Shown here piece after piece: positions 6,884-18,100 of a DNA stretch of 64,000 nt (position 1 is its first letter; each line of letters starts with the position of its first letter). The stretch covers positions 1-64,000 of the forward strand of contig JANOCT010000024.1 of assembly GCA_031412335.1 (NCBI GenBank). The letters are read 5' to 3'. The DNA comes from JBBQYA01 sp031412335 (lineage in GTDB: Bacteria > Bacteroidota > Bacteroidia > Sphingobacteriales > Sphingobacteriaceae). A program made the translations under genes and the position numbers. The notes beneath the pieces are model-generated. The model saw only the letters and a program-made list of their open reading frames with translations. It was not told the origin of the DNA and did no database searches.

Positions 6884-9800
6884 TCAATTCTTTATAACTT
6901 TTATTTCTGATAGGTTAGTTTCTAAAATTGCATCTTCAAATTTAAATACATATATGCCTTCGGGCAAATCAGCAATATTTTCTTTTAATAAAAAGTTTTC
7001 GTCTGTTTTATTAATCTTTTTTAGCCTGATCAACTTACCATCAGAGGTAAAAATTTTAAAAACAAGTGAAGTAGGTGAATCCAACTGTAATGAAATGGAA
7101 ACAATTTCGTCTGCTGGATTTGGATAAATGCGAACAGTAGATAGTTTTTTATCAGATGAGTAATTTAAAGCTATTACTTTACTTGTGTCCTGGCTTCCAT
7201 TCATATCAATAGAGATAAGTCGGTAATAATTTACACCACTTACTGGTTCATTATCAATAAAATTGTAATTGGTTATTGTGTTTAAACCACCTTTTGATTT
7301 AATAAATGCAATGTTAGCAAAATTGCTTGCATCTGTACTTCGTTGAAGTTCAAACCGATCTGAATTAATTTCTGAGCACGTAATCCATTTAATATGTGAT
7401 TGTTGAGATATAATTTTGCCCGAAAAGGAAGTTAATTTTACAGGAAGTGGTGCTGAAAGTTTAAATATTATTTTAAACCGATTGTCTCCTTTTGAATTTA
7501 CATCGGAAGTAGTTGAGAAACTAAATTGATTGTTTAATCTGATATCTGTAGTTGTGTTTAAAAAATTATCTACTAATAAAATATCGAGATCAGGATTAAT
7601 GCTTTCCAAATCACTAAATATAAATTTGTAAGCCTTATTCGTAGTAGATGTTATACTTAAAGCCAATGTATCGTTTACATTTAAACTTGGAACTGTACTA
7701 ATTGATAGATTTTTTCCACTTTGAGTTTTTGAAAATATGTTAAATGCTGTGTTCATAAACTTAAGTCCATCCTCATTAGCATTATAATCTTTGCTAGATG
7801 TTGAATCTGTAAAAACTAAAAATTCATCAATATTCACGGAATCTAGGAACATTTTTATTCGAATGGTTTCTGTATTAAAACCATTTCTTAATACTGAAGA
7901 AGCTGTACCATTTGCTTTTAGATCTTCCATAAAGGTTAATGAAGGATTTGGACCATTTGCTTTAACAAAAAAAGCTTGGCCAGAAGCAATATACCTTCCT
8001 ACTCCGTTTGTACCAATATCAGATGGTGAATTATTCAAATACGTACCATAACTGTTAGTTGCTGGATTGAAAATATAAAGAACCCGATCAACATTTACCA
8101 CGCTCCACATATTGCTCTTCCAATCAATTTGACTTGGATAAGGATTACCGATTAGGTTATAGCCATCGGATTCTGGCATAGGCGGAACTGATGGGGTATA
8201 AGTTAGTGATGCTGCATAAGTACCTTGATTGATTAAACCTTTATAATCCATTGTAACAGCGGTTTGAGCTGGAAATGGTGCCTGAAAATATTTATTTCCT
8301 GATAAACTAGGAGAATTTCTGTCGCCTCTTAGCATTACTAGTATTCCCTTTGCCGTTGGTATTGATTCATTAATGTTTGCTGGGCCAACATAGCCATAGT
8401 CAAAGTACCCAGAAACTGATTCGTTGTAAAAATAGCTTGAATGATTATTAAATGTTGAAGGATCAAAACCATTTGATACTCCACCTGGACCTGTAATATG
8501 AATATCGTCAATAAATTGTGAAAATTTAATGCTGCTATTACCAGAATTTACTGGAGAAGAAAGCATTCTGTATCTTCGACCACTTGCTGGTATAAAACGT
8601 TGAGCAATTACACTATCTGCGATAGTACCTCCAACAATTCTTGAAATTCTTGCAGTTCCAGCTTGATCTGAAATTAAAGTTAACTTATTATTTGTTTTAA
8701 GTTCACCATCGTGCAAATCAAGTGTACCTGTCAATAATAGGTTATCTCCCAAAGAAACTCTACCTGACTCAGGTATTGGTAACGATTTATCAGCAAGATT
8801 GACGGTCAGATTTTTTAGGTAATTCCCTTCAAAATGTACGTTACTTAGTTCCATATTTCCAAAATTGCCAGTTTGAGCAAGTATTAGTTCTGATTCGCGA
8901 GAACCAACCAAAACTCCTAAACCCGATTTAGAACCTCTAAGGGTAAGAACATTGCTTTCAATTGCCAAATCTGCATTAATTAATGCTAAAGAACCATTAA
9001 CTGTAACATCACCGAGCATAGTTTTTGTTCCACCTCCTAAAACATTTACATTAAAATAATCACTACGCTCAGATATGAATTGTGAGCCAGGAGCATAGTA
9101 TTCAATAGTTCCGGTTGGTGGCAAAGAAAGATTTGCAAAACCATTACTAATGGTTGAATTGCTCGAACCGATTAAGCCTGATGGATTTGCCGTTTTAATT
9201 AATGTTGGTAAGCCTAAAAAACCTGATCCTTTAATAATTCCTAAATTAGCATCAAAGAAATTTAAAACATTAAACCCGAAACTTGAAGTGTTGAATGTTC
9301 CGCTTTCTAAAAAAATAGAATCTGTATTAATTAATTTTGTTGTGATTAGCTCCCCACCACTTTTTGCTATTCGCAACGATTTAAGTGTAGAAATTACAGC
9401 AGGTATGGTATAGGTTTTATCTCCACCAAATTCTATTCTGGCAGTTGATGCTATTGAAACACCATTCCCATTTACATAACCGTTGAGTGCTAAATTATAG
9501 TTTGCTGAATTTATACTACCGCTTGTCAAAATAAGAGAATCTGAAATGCCAAAATTGCTCTCCATATTTAAGCTATAATTGTTAAGTCTAAGTTCTACCA
9601 CTGGAAACTTACTATTTACAGAAGTTGATCGATTACAAACTTTAAAACCATTGGATAAAATGCCCCCTGTAGATGCACCATCTCCAAAAATAAATTTACC
9701 TCCTGTAATATCTACAACACTACCAGCAGCGAAATCGATTACGAAAGCATAGGCTCCAGTCGAAGGATTGCTTTTTTTAAAGTGGATAATCCCACCTTTC

Positions 9801-10822
9801 ATTTCAAAAATATTTCCATTAGTTGCACCAAGAGAAATATGACCTGGACTTGTTACACCTCCTGGTAAATAATCAACAGTTAATTTTCCACCATTAATAC
9901 TAATCTTGCCTCCAGATCCTATTCCTCCTATTGATCGAATCCTGATTTTTGTCAATAATACTTCTCCAGAATTTAAAATAAAGTTGCCACTAGGTGCATT
10001 TACATTTATATCTCTAACATTCATACTAAGGTGCGCGGTAGAAAATGTTGATAATGCAGTTGAACTTAAAGAAAGGATTCCAGAAACAGTTATAGTATTT
10101 GAATAGTAATGAGAAATAAAAGCTGAACCCTTTATATAGATTGCTGCATTTACAGGTATTGTCCAACTACTTGCTGTATTAAACTTTGCTTGACCTGCAA
10201 ATTGTTCCCAAGCACCAGTAGTTACCGTAATAAATCCAAGCAGGTTGGGATTAGAATTACAAACTACCTTTTTAGAAATATCATTTTTATTAACCGTTAC
10301 ATTGTTTAATTGTAACGTACCGCTAGATGAAATAAATTGATCTTTAGTTATATCATTAAAAGTAATATCTGCAACATCTTGTGTTGAACTACTTGTTTTA
10401 CTCAAATCAAAAGTTGCACCTGAGGCAACTGATATATTTCCTTTAAGATTGATTTGATGAATTCTATTTCCTCCAGCATTACTCATATCAAAAACAGCAC
10501 TAGATTGTATTTCTATGTTACCATCAATGTTTATAGTAATCTGTTGATTTTCAAAAGAGGTTTTATTCGATCTTACAATAAGGTTTTTGCAAGAAAAATT
10601 CTGATCTAAATTAATATCATGTTGTATGTACACATTAGCAGAAGCGGGAATATTTCCAGAGGCATTGTTTGAAAAAGAAGTACCATTCCAGGTTTTGAAT
10701 TTATTGGTCTCACTAATTTTTCCAGATGAAATTGAACCCCAATCTCCAATGTTTTGTGCAAATAAATTATTGGATGATAAAAAAATTAAAAAAGCAAAGG
10801 TAATTCTAGAGAACTTGAACAT
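6884..10822 (-). CDS. T9SS type A sorting domain protein, large secreted beta-repeat protein
   Basis: A 1312-residue protein with a signal peptide (residues 1-22, ending LFAQ). Residues 25 to about 740 are low-complexity, Asn/Ser/Thr/Gly-rich sequence with short beta-strand-like repeats, suggestive of a right-handed beta-helix or adhesin stalk. A second module from about 740 contains DGYNLIGNPYPSQIDWKS and GRYIASGQAFFVKANG. A third has NIDEFLVFTDSTSSKDYNANEDG, then a fibronectin-like piece with SGVNYYRLISIDMNGS. The last about 75 residues, beginning STVRIYPNPADEIVSI and ending in VIKN, are a T9SS type A sorting domain. It is probably exported by T9SS to the cell surface or medium. Modules two to four recur in the protein at 12191-20416. 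Function unknown; no catalytic motif recognised. Confidence 0.8.
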   Translation of the reverse strand: MFKFSRITFAFLIFLSSNNLFAQNIGDWGSISSGKISETNKFKTWNGTSFSNNASGNIPASANVYIQHDINLDQNFSCKNLIVRSNKTSFENQQITINIDGNIEIQSSAVFDMSNAGGNRIHQINLKGNISVASGATFDLSKTSSSTQDVADITFNDITKDQFISSSGTLQLNNVTVNKNDISKKVVCNSNPNLLGFITVTTGAWEQFAGQAKFNTASSWTIPVNAAIYIKGSAFISHYYSNTITVSGILSLSSTALSTFSTAHLSMNVRDINVNAPSGNFILNSGEVLLTKIRIRSIGGIGSGGKISINGGKLTVDYLPGGVTSPGHISLGATNGNIFEMKGGIIHFKKSNPSTGAYAFVIDFAAGSVVDITGGKFIFGDGASTGGILSNGFKVCNRSTSVNSKFPVVELRLNNYSLNMESNFGISDSLILTSGSINSANYNLALNGYVNGNGVSIASTARIEFGGDKTYTIPAVISTLKSLRIAKSGGELITTKLINTDSIFLESGTFNTSSFGFNVLNFFDANLGIIKGSGFLGLPTLIKTANPSGLIGSSNSTISNGFANLSLPPTGTIEYYAPGSQFISERSDYFNVNVLGGGTKTMLGDVTVNGSLALINADLAIESNVLTLRGSKSGLGVLVGSRESELILAQTGNFGNMELSNVHFEGNYLKNLTVNLADKSLPIPESGRVSLGDNLLLTGTLDLHDGELKTNNKLTLISDQAGTARISRIVGGTIADSVIAQRFIPASGRRYRMLSSPVNSGNSSIKFSQFIDDIHITGPGGVSNGFDPSTFNNHSSYFYNESVSGYFDYGYVGPANINESIPTAKGILVMLRGDRNSPSLSGNKYFQAPFPAQTAVTMDYKGLINQGTYAASLTYTPSVPPMPESDGYNLIGNPYPSQIDWKSNMWSVVNVDRVLYIFNPATNSYGTYLNNSPSDIGTNGVGRYIASGQAFFVKANGPNPSLTFMEDLKANGTASSVLRNGFNTETIRIKMFLDSVNIDEFLVFTDSTSSKDYNANEDGLKFMNTAFNIFSKTQSGKNLSISTVPSLNVNDTLALSITSTTNKAYKFIFSDLESINPDLDILLVDNFLNTTTDIRLNNQFSFSTTSDVNSKGDNRFKIIFKLSAPLPVKLTSFSGKIISQQSHIKWITCSEINSDRFELQRSTDASNFANIAFIKSKGGLNTITNYNFIDNEPVSGVNYYRLISIDMNGSQDTSKVIALNYSSDKKLSTVRIYPNPADEIVSISLQLDSPTSLVFKIFTSDGKLIRLKKINKTDENFLLKENIADLPEGIYVFKFEDAILETNLSEIKVIKN

Positions 10823-10916
10823 ATCAATAGCGGTTTAAAATGATGATTAGTCATTGTCAGCCTGATACGGTTTTAACTCTTAAAAGTTCGAAATAAAACA
10901 GAAAATTAGATGATTA

Positions 10917-11969
10917 CTATTGTTTAATAAATTTTCCAGTTGATATGGTATTTGAATTTTTCATTTTCGAATGAAAAATATATACACCAACTGGCAGATC
11001 TTCAATCGATATAGAATTAGTGCCCGCAACTAATAGTTGGTTTTGAACTTTTTTTCCAGAAGTATTTAAAAATTCAATTTCTAATGTTTCTTCTGATGTA
11101 TTATCGATATAAATAGTTGAATTTGCAGGATTTGGATATAGCGAAATTGTGTTGGCGCTAATTTGATTTATATAAATTATTTTTGAATAACTAAAAGAAC
11201 CATTCATATCAACTTCCATTATCCGATAGTAAGACGATGAAGTTCCATTTGTTAAATCATTGAAACTATAATTTGAAACTTGAGAACTGAAATTTGCAGC
11301 TTTTACTTGACCTATGTTTGAAAATTCAACTCCATTTATACTTTTCTGAACGGTAAAATAGGAAGAGTTTTTTTCTGAGGCAGTAGACCAATTTAATTTT
11401 GTAAGTTTTTCAACTCTTTCACCATTAAATGACAACCAAGAAACAGGAAGTGGTGAACTACTCTGAAAATTCAATTGGAAACGACCTGCTCCTTGAGAAG
11501 CTGGATTTGAATTAATTGAGAATGAGACAATAGTAGAATCAGTGATGGTTGTTGTGGTTGAAGTAAAACTATCAAAAAGAGAAATATTCATTAAGGTATC
11601 AAAATCCAATATTTCAGTAAATAGTAAATTATAATCTCCATTTGTTTGTCCTGTAATTGTTAATTGGGTAGTATGGTTATTTATAAAATCAGGGAAAGTA
11701 TTAATTGCTAAACTGTGATTATCAGTAGACTTTGAATATATATTAACTGTTGGATTGAAAAACTTCAAAGCATCTTCTGCTGAGCTGAATTTTGATAAAC
11801 CATTTGGCTCAAAAAACAGTAAAGTTTCATCAGAATTATACATGTTAAGCGATAATTTAATTCTGATAGAAGAAGCTTTGGCAATGTGAATGGTAAGGCT
11901 ACTTACCAGAATAAGAATAAGAGAAACGGTAATTAATTTAAAGAATCTTAATGTTAAAGGTTTCTTCAT
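10917..11969 (-). CDS. T9SS type A sorting domain protein, short paralogue of its neighbours
   Basis: A 350-residue protein with a hydrophobic N-terminal segment (about residues 12-32, ending HIAKAS). The mature part starts directly with IRIKLSLNMYNSDETLLFF, the module that in both large neighbours comes only after the long repeat region. It then carries the ASQGAGRFQLNFQ stretch, a fibronectin-like segment ending SSYYRIMEVDMNGSFSYSK, and a T9SS type A domain starting NTISLYPNPANSTIYI and ending FIKQ. It is therefore a complete C-terminal half with its own export signal and no repeat region. The reading frame is intact. It may have arisen by internal deletion after duplication, or be a functional stand-alone module. 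Confidence 0.78.
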   Translation of the reverse strand: MKKPLTLRFFKLITVSLILILVSSLTIHIAKASSIRIKLSLNMYNSDETLLFFEPNGLSKFSSAEDALKFFNPTVNIYSKSTDNHSLAINTFPDFINNHTTQLTITGQTNGDYNLLFTEILDFDTLMNISLFDSFTSTTTTITDSTIVSFSINSNPASQGAGRFQLNFQSSSPLPVSWLSFNGERVEKLTKLNWSTASEKNSSYFTVQKSINGVEFSNIGQVKAANFSSQVSNYSFNDLTNGTSSSYYRIMEVDMNGSFSYSKIIYINQISANTISLYPNPANSTIYIDNTSEETLEIEFLNTSGKKVQNQLLVAGTNSISIEDLPVGVYIFHSKMKNSNTISTGKFIKQ

Positions 11970-12139
11970 GGATCTTTTTATTTTTATTAGTTAGATAACA
12001 AAGCAAATATCCTGAAAACAATAACATGAGTAAATAGTGTAAAGGGCGTATTTTAACTACGTAATATTACGCATAAGAAAATTAAGCAATTAGTTTAGTT
12101 TTTTATAAATCTAAACGGTTAAGTAATTAGATAAAATAA

Positions 12140-12171
12140 AAAAGCCTCCCAATTTAAACTGGAAGGCTTTT
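12140..12171 (-). terminator. Intrinsic terminator after the giant T9SS gene
   Basis: On the minus strand AAAAGCCTTCC pairs with GGGAGGCTTTT (one mismatch) around a 10-nt loop, followed by a T-rich run (TTTTTTATTTTAT). It lies 19 bp after the stop codon of the gene at 12191-20416 and separates it from the gene at 10917-11969. Confidence 0.8.
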
Positions 12172-12190
12172 ATTATAAAAAATTTATTTT

Positions 12191-15100
12191 CTAAATTTTA
12201 ACAAATGTTTGCTTTTCAATAATTGAATTATTGTTTTTCAATTCAATTATATAGGCACCTTTGATTAAATGATTTATTGATTCCGAAATAATAGTATTCC
12301 CTTTCGATATTTTTTGCTCGTTTCTGTAAACAATTTTTCCGAATACATCTAGAATCTGGATAGTTATATTTCCATCAATTAATGATTCAAATGAAACATT
12401 GATAACATCTGTTGCTGGTATCGGATAAAATTTTGTTGACTTAGTAATTAAAGAACTAAAGTTTATTGAAATCAATTTAGAATACGTGAACTTACCATTT
12501 AAATCTGTTTGTTTCAATCGGTAATAATTTATCTGTAATGCTGGATTTTCATCTAAAAAATTGTAATTTGATGAAATTGAACTAAACTTTGGTTTTATTT
12601 CTCCAATGGTTTTAAAGGTAATTCCATCTAAAGATCGTTCAATATTAAATTTCTGATTATTGATTTCGTTTGATGTGTTCCATTCTAACAAAGAAGCATT
12701 ATTTTGTTTTTTTCCTGAAAAAGATAAAAGAGAAATTGGCAAGACAGAACTTTGTTTTCTTATTAATTCAAATCTTGAATCTCCTGTTGATCTTATATCT
12801 GAAGTTATATTAAAAATTATACTGTTTGTATTTTGCAAATTATACGTTATTCCAGTAAAATTATCTTTTAGAAATAACTCTTCACCACTAATAAAGCTAT
12901 TAATACCATCCATTTCTAACGTATAACTTTTTACAGAACCGCTTATTGAAAGTGGAATCGTATCCGAAAGATTTTGGTTTCCCATTCTATTGATTGAGAG
13001 TTTACGTCTATCATTCGAAAATGAAGAAATATTTAGGATCGGATTTAAAAGTTTGACAGCATCCTCATTTGTTTTATGATTATTAGAAAACGCAGCGTCG
13101 AACGATATTGCAATTTCATCTGAACTAACAGAAGACTCAACTAGTTTTATTTTCAATAAATTAGATAGAGTTGCCGATCTGAACATGTTTGAAGGAGTAT
13201 TTCCAACTTTTACATTTTCTCTAAAAGTAAGTTCAGGATCTAGAGCGTTTGTATGTACAAAAAATGCCTGCCCACTCGCAATATATCTAGAACCCCCATT
13301 AGTACCAATGCCGTTTATATATGTAGCATAAGAATTGTTTGAAGGATTATAAATATATATAGCATCTTCTAAATTTGTTTTTGTAAATCCATTTGATTCC
13401 CAGTCAATTGTAGATGGGTAAGGATTACCTACCAAATTGTACCCATCAGCGCTTGCTCCACCTGAAGTCTCTGTATAAGTAACATTAGCTGATATATCCC
13501 CTCGGTTTATTTCGCCAGTGTAATCCATTGTTACTGGATCAGGATTTACAAATGGCGGTGTAAAAGTTGCTGAACCCTGTTCTCTACTGCCTCTAATAAG
13601 AACAACTAAACCAGTAGCTGTTGGAGCATTTGTGCTTGTAGTAGCAAAACCTTGATAACCATAGTCTGCAGTTCCGTCCACCGTTTCGTCATATTTATAA
13701 ACTGAATGCCTGTTATTGGGAGTAACATCAAACCCGTTTAATAAAGGGTTTGGTCCAGAAATAAATATATCGTCTTGTAATTCAAGTAGGTTAAAACTAT
13801 TTGAAGTGTTTACAGGCACAGATAAAAATCTGTTTCTTCTTGGTGCTCCTGGACCGGTAATTATTTGTGGAATATACCGTTGAACATTTATTTGCCCAAC
13901 AATATTAGCAGTTGTAGGCAATTCTGCTACTCTGCCAGTATTTAATGCATCGGATGTAATAGTTAAAAGACCATTGCTGACCAATGTTGTATTAGCTTCA
14001 GCGAGTAAAGTTCCTTTTAATCGGATAGAAGTTCCCAACGTTTTAATTCCTGAGCCTTGTATAGTAAGATTATGAAACCTTGATATTGAATCACCAGAAA
14101 TACTTTGGGCTGAAGCTGAGTTTAAGAATACTGTAGAATTTCCTGCTAAATATATTCCATTGTTAATCCAATTTTTACGAATAGTAATATTTGAGCTGTT
14201 TATTAAATTCGAAACAATACCTTCAATAGTTAAATCACCATTCATAGTAATATTTGTTACTGGTAGAGTTTTTATGCCAGATCCCGAGAAAGTTAAATTA
14301 TTGTAAAGTGCTTGGTTAGGAATCGTATAAGTACCTGAGTACTCAACTGTTCCACCAGATGCTGAGAAAAATTCTGAAAAATCTCCATCTGGAAATTCAT
14401 CAGAATTTAAAGCCAAAGTTCCGGTTCCATTTACCAATGAAAATGAATGTCCAGTTGTGGTACCAGCAATATCGAGTCTTGCATTACCTACTAAAGCTAA
14501 TGTAGCAGCTTTCGTGCTATCGTTCATTACAGTTACACTATGTCCGCTAGCTATTACAACTCCATTGCTGATAAATGGAATTGTATCTGCATATGCACCA
14601 TCATGTTTTAAAACTTTATCTGTTGACCACGTTAACGTATCATTCCAATCACCACCGTTTGTTGCATTTCTGCTATAAAAGAAAATCAAAGTAGAAAATT
14701 CTGAAGGCTCACCCGCTGTATATTCTCCTTCTAAATATGAAACACCTGAATACGAAATCACATTTGTTAAAGTATTTACAGACCCTGTACTTGTCCAATC
14801 GGTCGCTAATAATCTTCCGTCATCGTAATTTGCTTCAGTTCCGTTAACATCAATTTGTTGGTAGGTATAACTCTGATTTACAGTTAAACCTGCAAATCCT
14901 GAGGGTATGGTAATCCAATAAAAGGATAATTCTTTATCAACAGCATTATCAGTGGTTAATGGATGTTTAGCATTTATAGGCTTTATAATTACAGTACCTG
15001 TTGCAGTATTTGCTGTTACATTTATTTGAGCAGGAGTATATTTTCCTAAAACACCAATCGGGAAAACAAAATTATGAGCTCCGGTAGGAAACGATTTCTG

Positions 15101-18100
15101 GACTCCCAAATCGCCTGGTAAACCAAAAGTTTCTATAAATCTGGAATTGCTTGAGCCTAATGGAAGACCAGTTGAAATAACCGCTGTAGTAGCTGTGTTA
15201 GTTAAGGTTAGTTTATATTGATTGATATCTAAAACCGCATTTGAAATAAAATTTAGTACACCATCTATTTGAAAAGATCCTGATGCAATCGCTCCATTAT
15301 TCAAGTTATTTATTGAAATATTCGCAAATCTTCCAAATCCATTTCCTGAAATTACTTGTGTACTATTTCCTGCAAATAAGATAGAACCCGTTCCTAAATG
15401 TTGAGCAGAATTAAATACATCACCTAATAAGGTAATTATATTTCCTCCATCGTTGAAAACACCATTAATCATCGAAAATTGATTGTTTACCGTTATCAAT
15501 GTATTAGCCGAAAGTTTAACTGTATCGCTACTATTTAATATTACCAACTCAGCAAAATTTGTTCGATTTCCAGAAACTCCTGAAATTTGTTGATTGGAAC
15601 TTACTGAATTGAAAGTAGTTAATTGAGTGGACGAACCAGGCATATAACCTCCAACTGTTAAACCTTGCAAGTTGGATGCGTTTTGATTAATAAAATTACC
15701 AGCTAATGAAACATCAAGTCCATTTGCCCTAAACACCGCAAATGGTTGAATTGTAAGATTTCCTTTTAATTCTAATCCACTAATAACCATTCTACAAGCA
15801 GCGAAAATCGTACTACTAAAATTTCTTACTTCTAGGTTATTTAATTCAATACTTGTACTTAAATCTATTGTGTCAGTAGTTGCAGATACGTCTTTTGCAA
15901 AAATGATAGTACCACCGGTTACTGAGTAAAATTCAGGACGAATAATCATATCTTGGCTGTTGTTTGTTGCCCGTTTCATTGTCAATTGAGCATTGTTTGA
16001 CATATTAAAAACAGAACCTAATCCTTCTACCTGAAAGTTAGGTAATCCAGTTCCTGCACTATTTCTTGCTGCAATAATTACATTACCACCTGATTGTTTG
16101 TAATTCAATATACTGTTACCAGCAAGTGCATTGGCTCGTATTTGTCCATTTACATAAAGTCTTCCTGCTTGAACATCAATTTCTGATAAACCAGAAGCAG
16201 AAAACTCAATATCGTGATGTCTGTTTCTAGTGGTATCTCCTTGATAAAAAGAACCATTGATTATTTCGAGTTCACCTTCCAGTCTAATATCAGATCCATC
16301 GTTATCATAACTTCCAACTCTGATAAATGCTGTGGCATTATTCAAACTAAATCTTGCTGATTGAGGAATAGTGAAAATACTGTTATCATTCCTGATAAAA
16401 AATGTTGGAGTAAGGTAAGACCCTCCTGAACGAGAAACTCTAAATGTTCCATTTGTTAAGGTTAACCAATTATTGATAGTGGCTGTTAACGTTCCACTTA
16501 CTGAAAAATCTAAAATAGTTGATCTATCATTTCCTTTATCAATCCTTAACAAACCAATATCTGTTAATAAACCAGTACCAGAAAAAGAAGAATTTAAACT
16601 CGAATTAAAAACTAGATTAACTATTCTATTAGCTCCGTCATTAAAGTCTATTGTTCCATTATTAATAACATTTTTTGAAATGTTAAGTACATGTGTAAGT
16701 GCCGAACCTGCATTGTTTATTCCAAATGTTGCTCCAGTGGAAACTTCTAGGTTTTTTCCAATATTTATGGTTTGAATAGTTGTATTAAAAAATCGCAAAA
16801 CTCCACTTTGAACTAATAAACTACTGTCAACATTTAATGTTCGGGAATTTACGGTATTTAAATTAGTTTGTCCTGTTCCTATTCCTTTTGAAGTAAAGTT
16901 TTCAAAAATTTGTATATCAACGTCTGGCATAGTGATTATTCTGCCTGCAGCCGGAGTAACTTCTAAGTTTCTATAATTAACAAGATTTAAAAAAGATGGC
17001 GATATAGAAGTTGCCGGGATGGTAAAATCTACAGCACCAGTTGTGTAATATTCAACTGTACCACCAGATTCTCCTATAAATTGACCAAAATCGCCCGCTG
17101 GAAATTCTGCATTTGGCAACGTACTTGATATTTTAAGCTTTCCACTTCCGATGACATCAAAATCTGTTAAAACACCAAAATTGTTTCCTTTTCTAGTTGC
17201 TACATCTAAAATAGAACCAGAAGAGATTTGCAAACTTCCTGCTTGTGCCGAATCTGCAACCACTAAAATTGTATGAAAAAATGTAGTTCCATCTCCAATT
17301 ATAACAGGATTAGATGCGCCTGGAACTGTAACCGAAGATGAGCCAGCATGCTTCAAAATATTGTCTATTGACCAAGATAATGGATTGTTGTAATTACCAT
17401 TCTGGCGGCTATAAAAAACAGTAACCACTCCAAATGCTGCTGGTACCCCAGCTGTAAAATCTCCATTTAAATCATCAACACCCAAAAAATTGATTGTGTT
17501 ATTGGCTTCGTTTACTTCGTTCACATCATTTATAAAATTGAAACTAGTAGTAAAAGGATTATAATGGCCAGGTACATAGGATACATCATCAGGCAAGTTT
17601 CCATAATTATAAATATGATTAATGGAATTAGCCGGAATACCTGTGAAGCCAGAAGAAGCTATATTCCAATAATATGGAAAAGCTTGAGGATCGGTCACAA
17701 AGCGATTCCTTGAATTAACTGGACGAATGGAAATACTTCCATAAGTAGTAGGAGTTGCACTGAATTGAATACTTGCAGGAGTGTAATTAGTACCAGTGCC
17801 AACTGGAAAAATAAAAGCTGAGGTACTATTGAATGTCTTTCTTATTCCTCCATTTGATTGATTTCCAGCTGTTCTTATGAAACAATTCGAGTTAAAGGTT
17901 CCAATTAAAACTGTATTTGAAGCAATAGTTAATTGATAATTTTTTATGTCAAAAATCCGACTCGATGTAAATGTCAAATTTCCATTTACTTTCTGATTTG
18001 CTAACATTTCTACCTGAACTGAGCCAGCCACTCCACCCGAATTATTTAATTCCAAATTGCCAAATTGCCCATTTCCGTTTCCACTTATCCTTTGAATTAT

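Noticed and set aside
6884..11969. The 350- and 1312-residue T9SS proteins as one gene broken by a frameshift
   Set aside because: The short protein has its own signal sequence and a complete sorting domain, the large one has another signal peptide, and 94 bp of noncoding DNA separate them; they are paralogues, not fragments of one frame.
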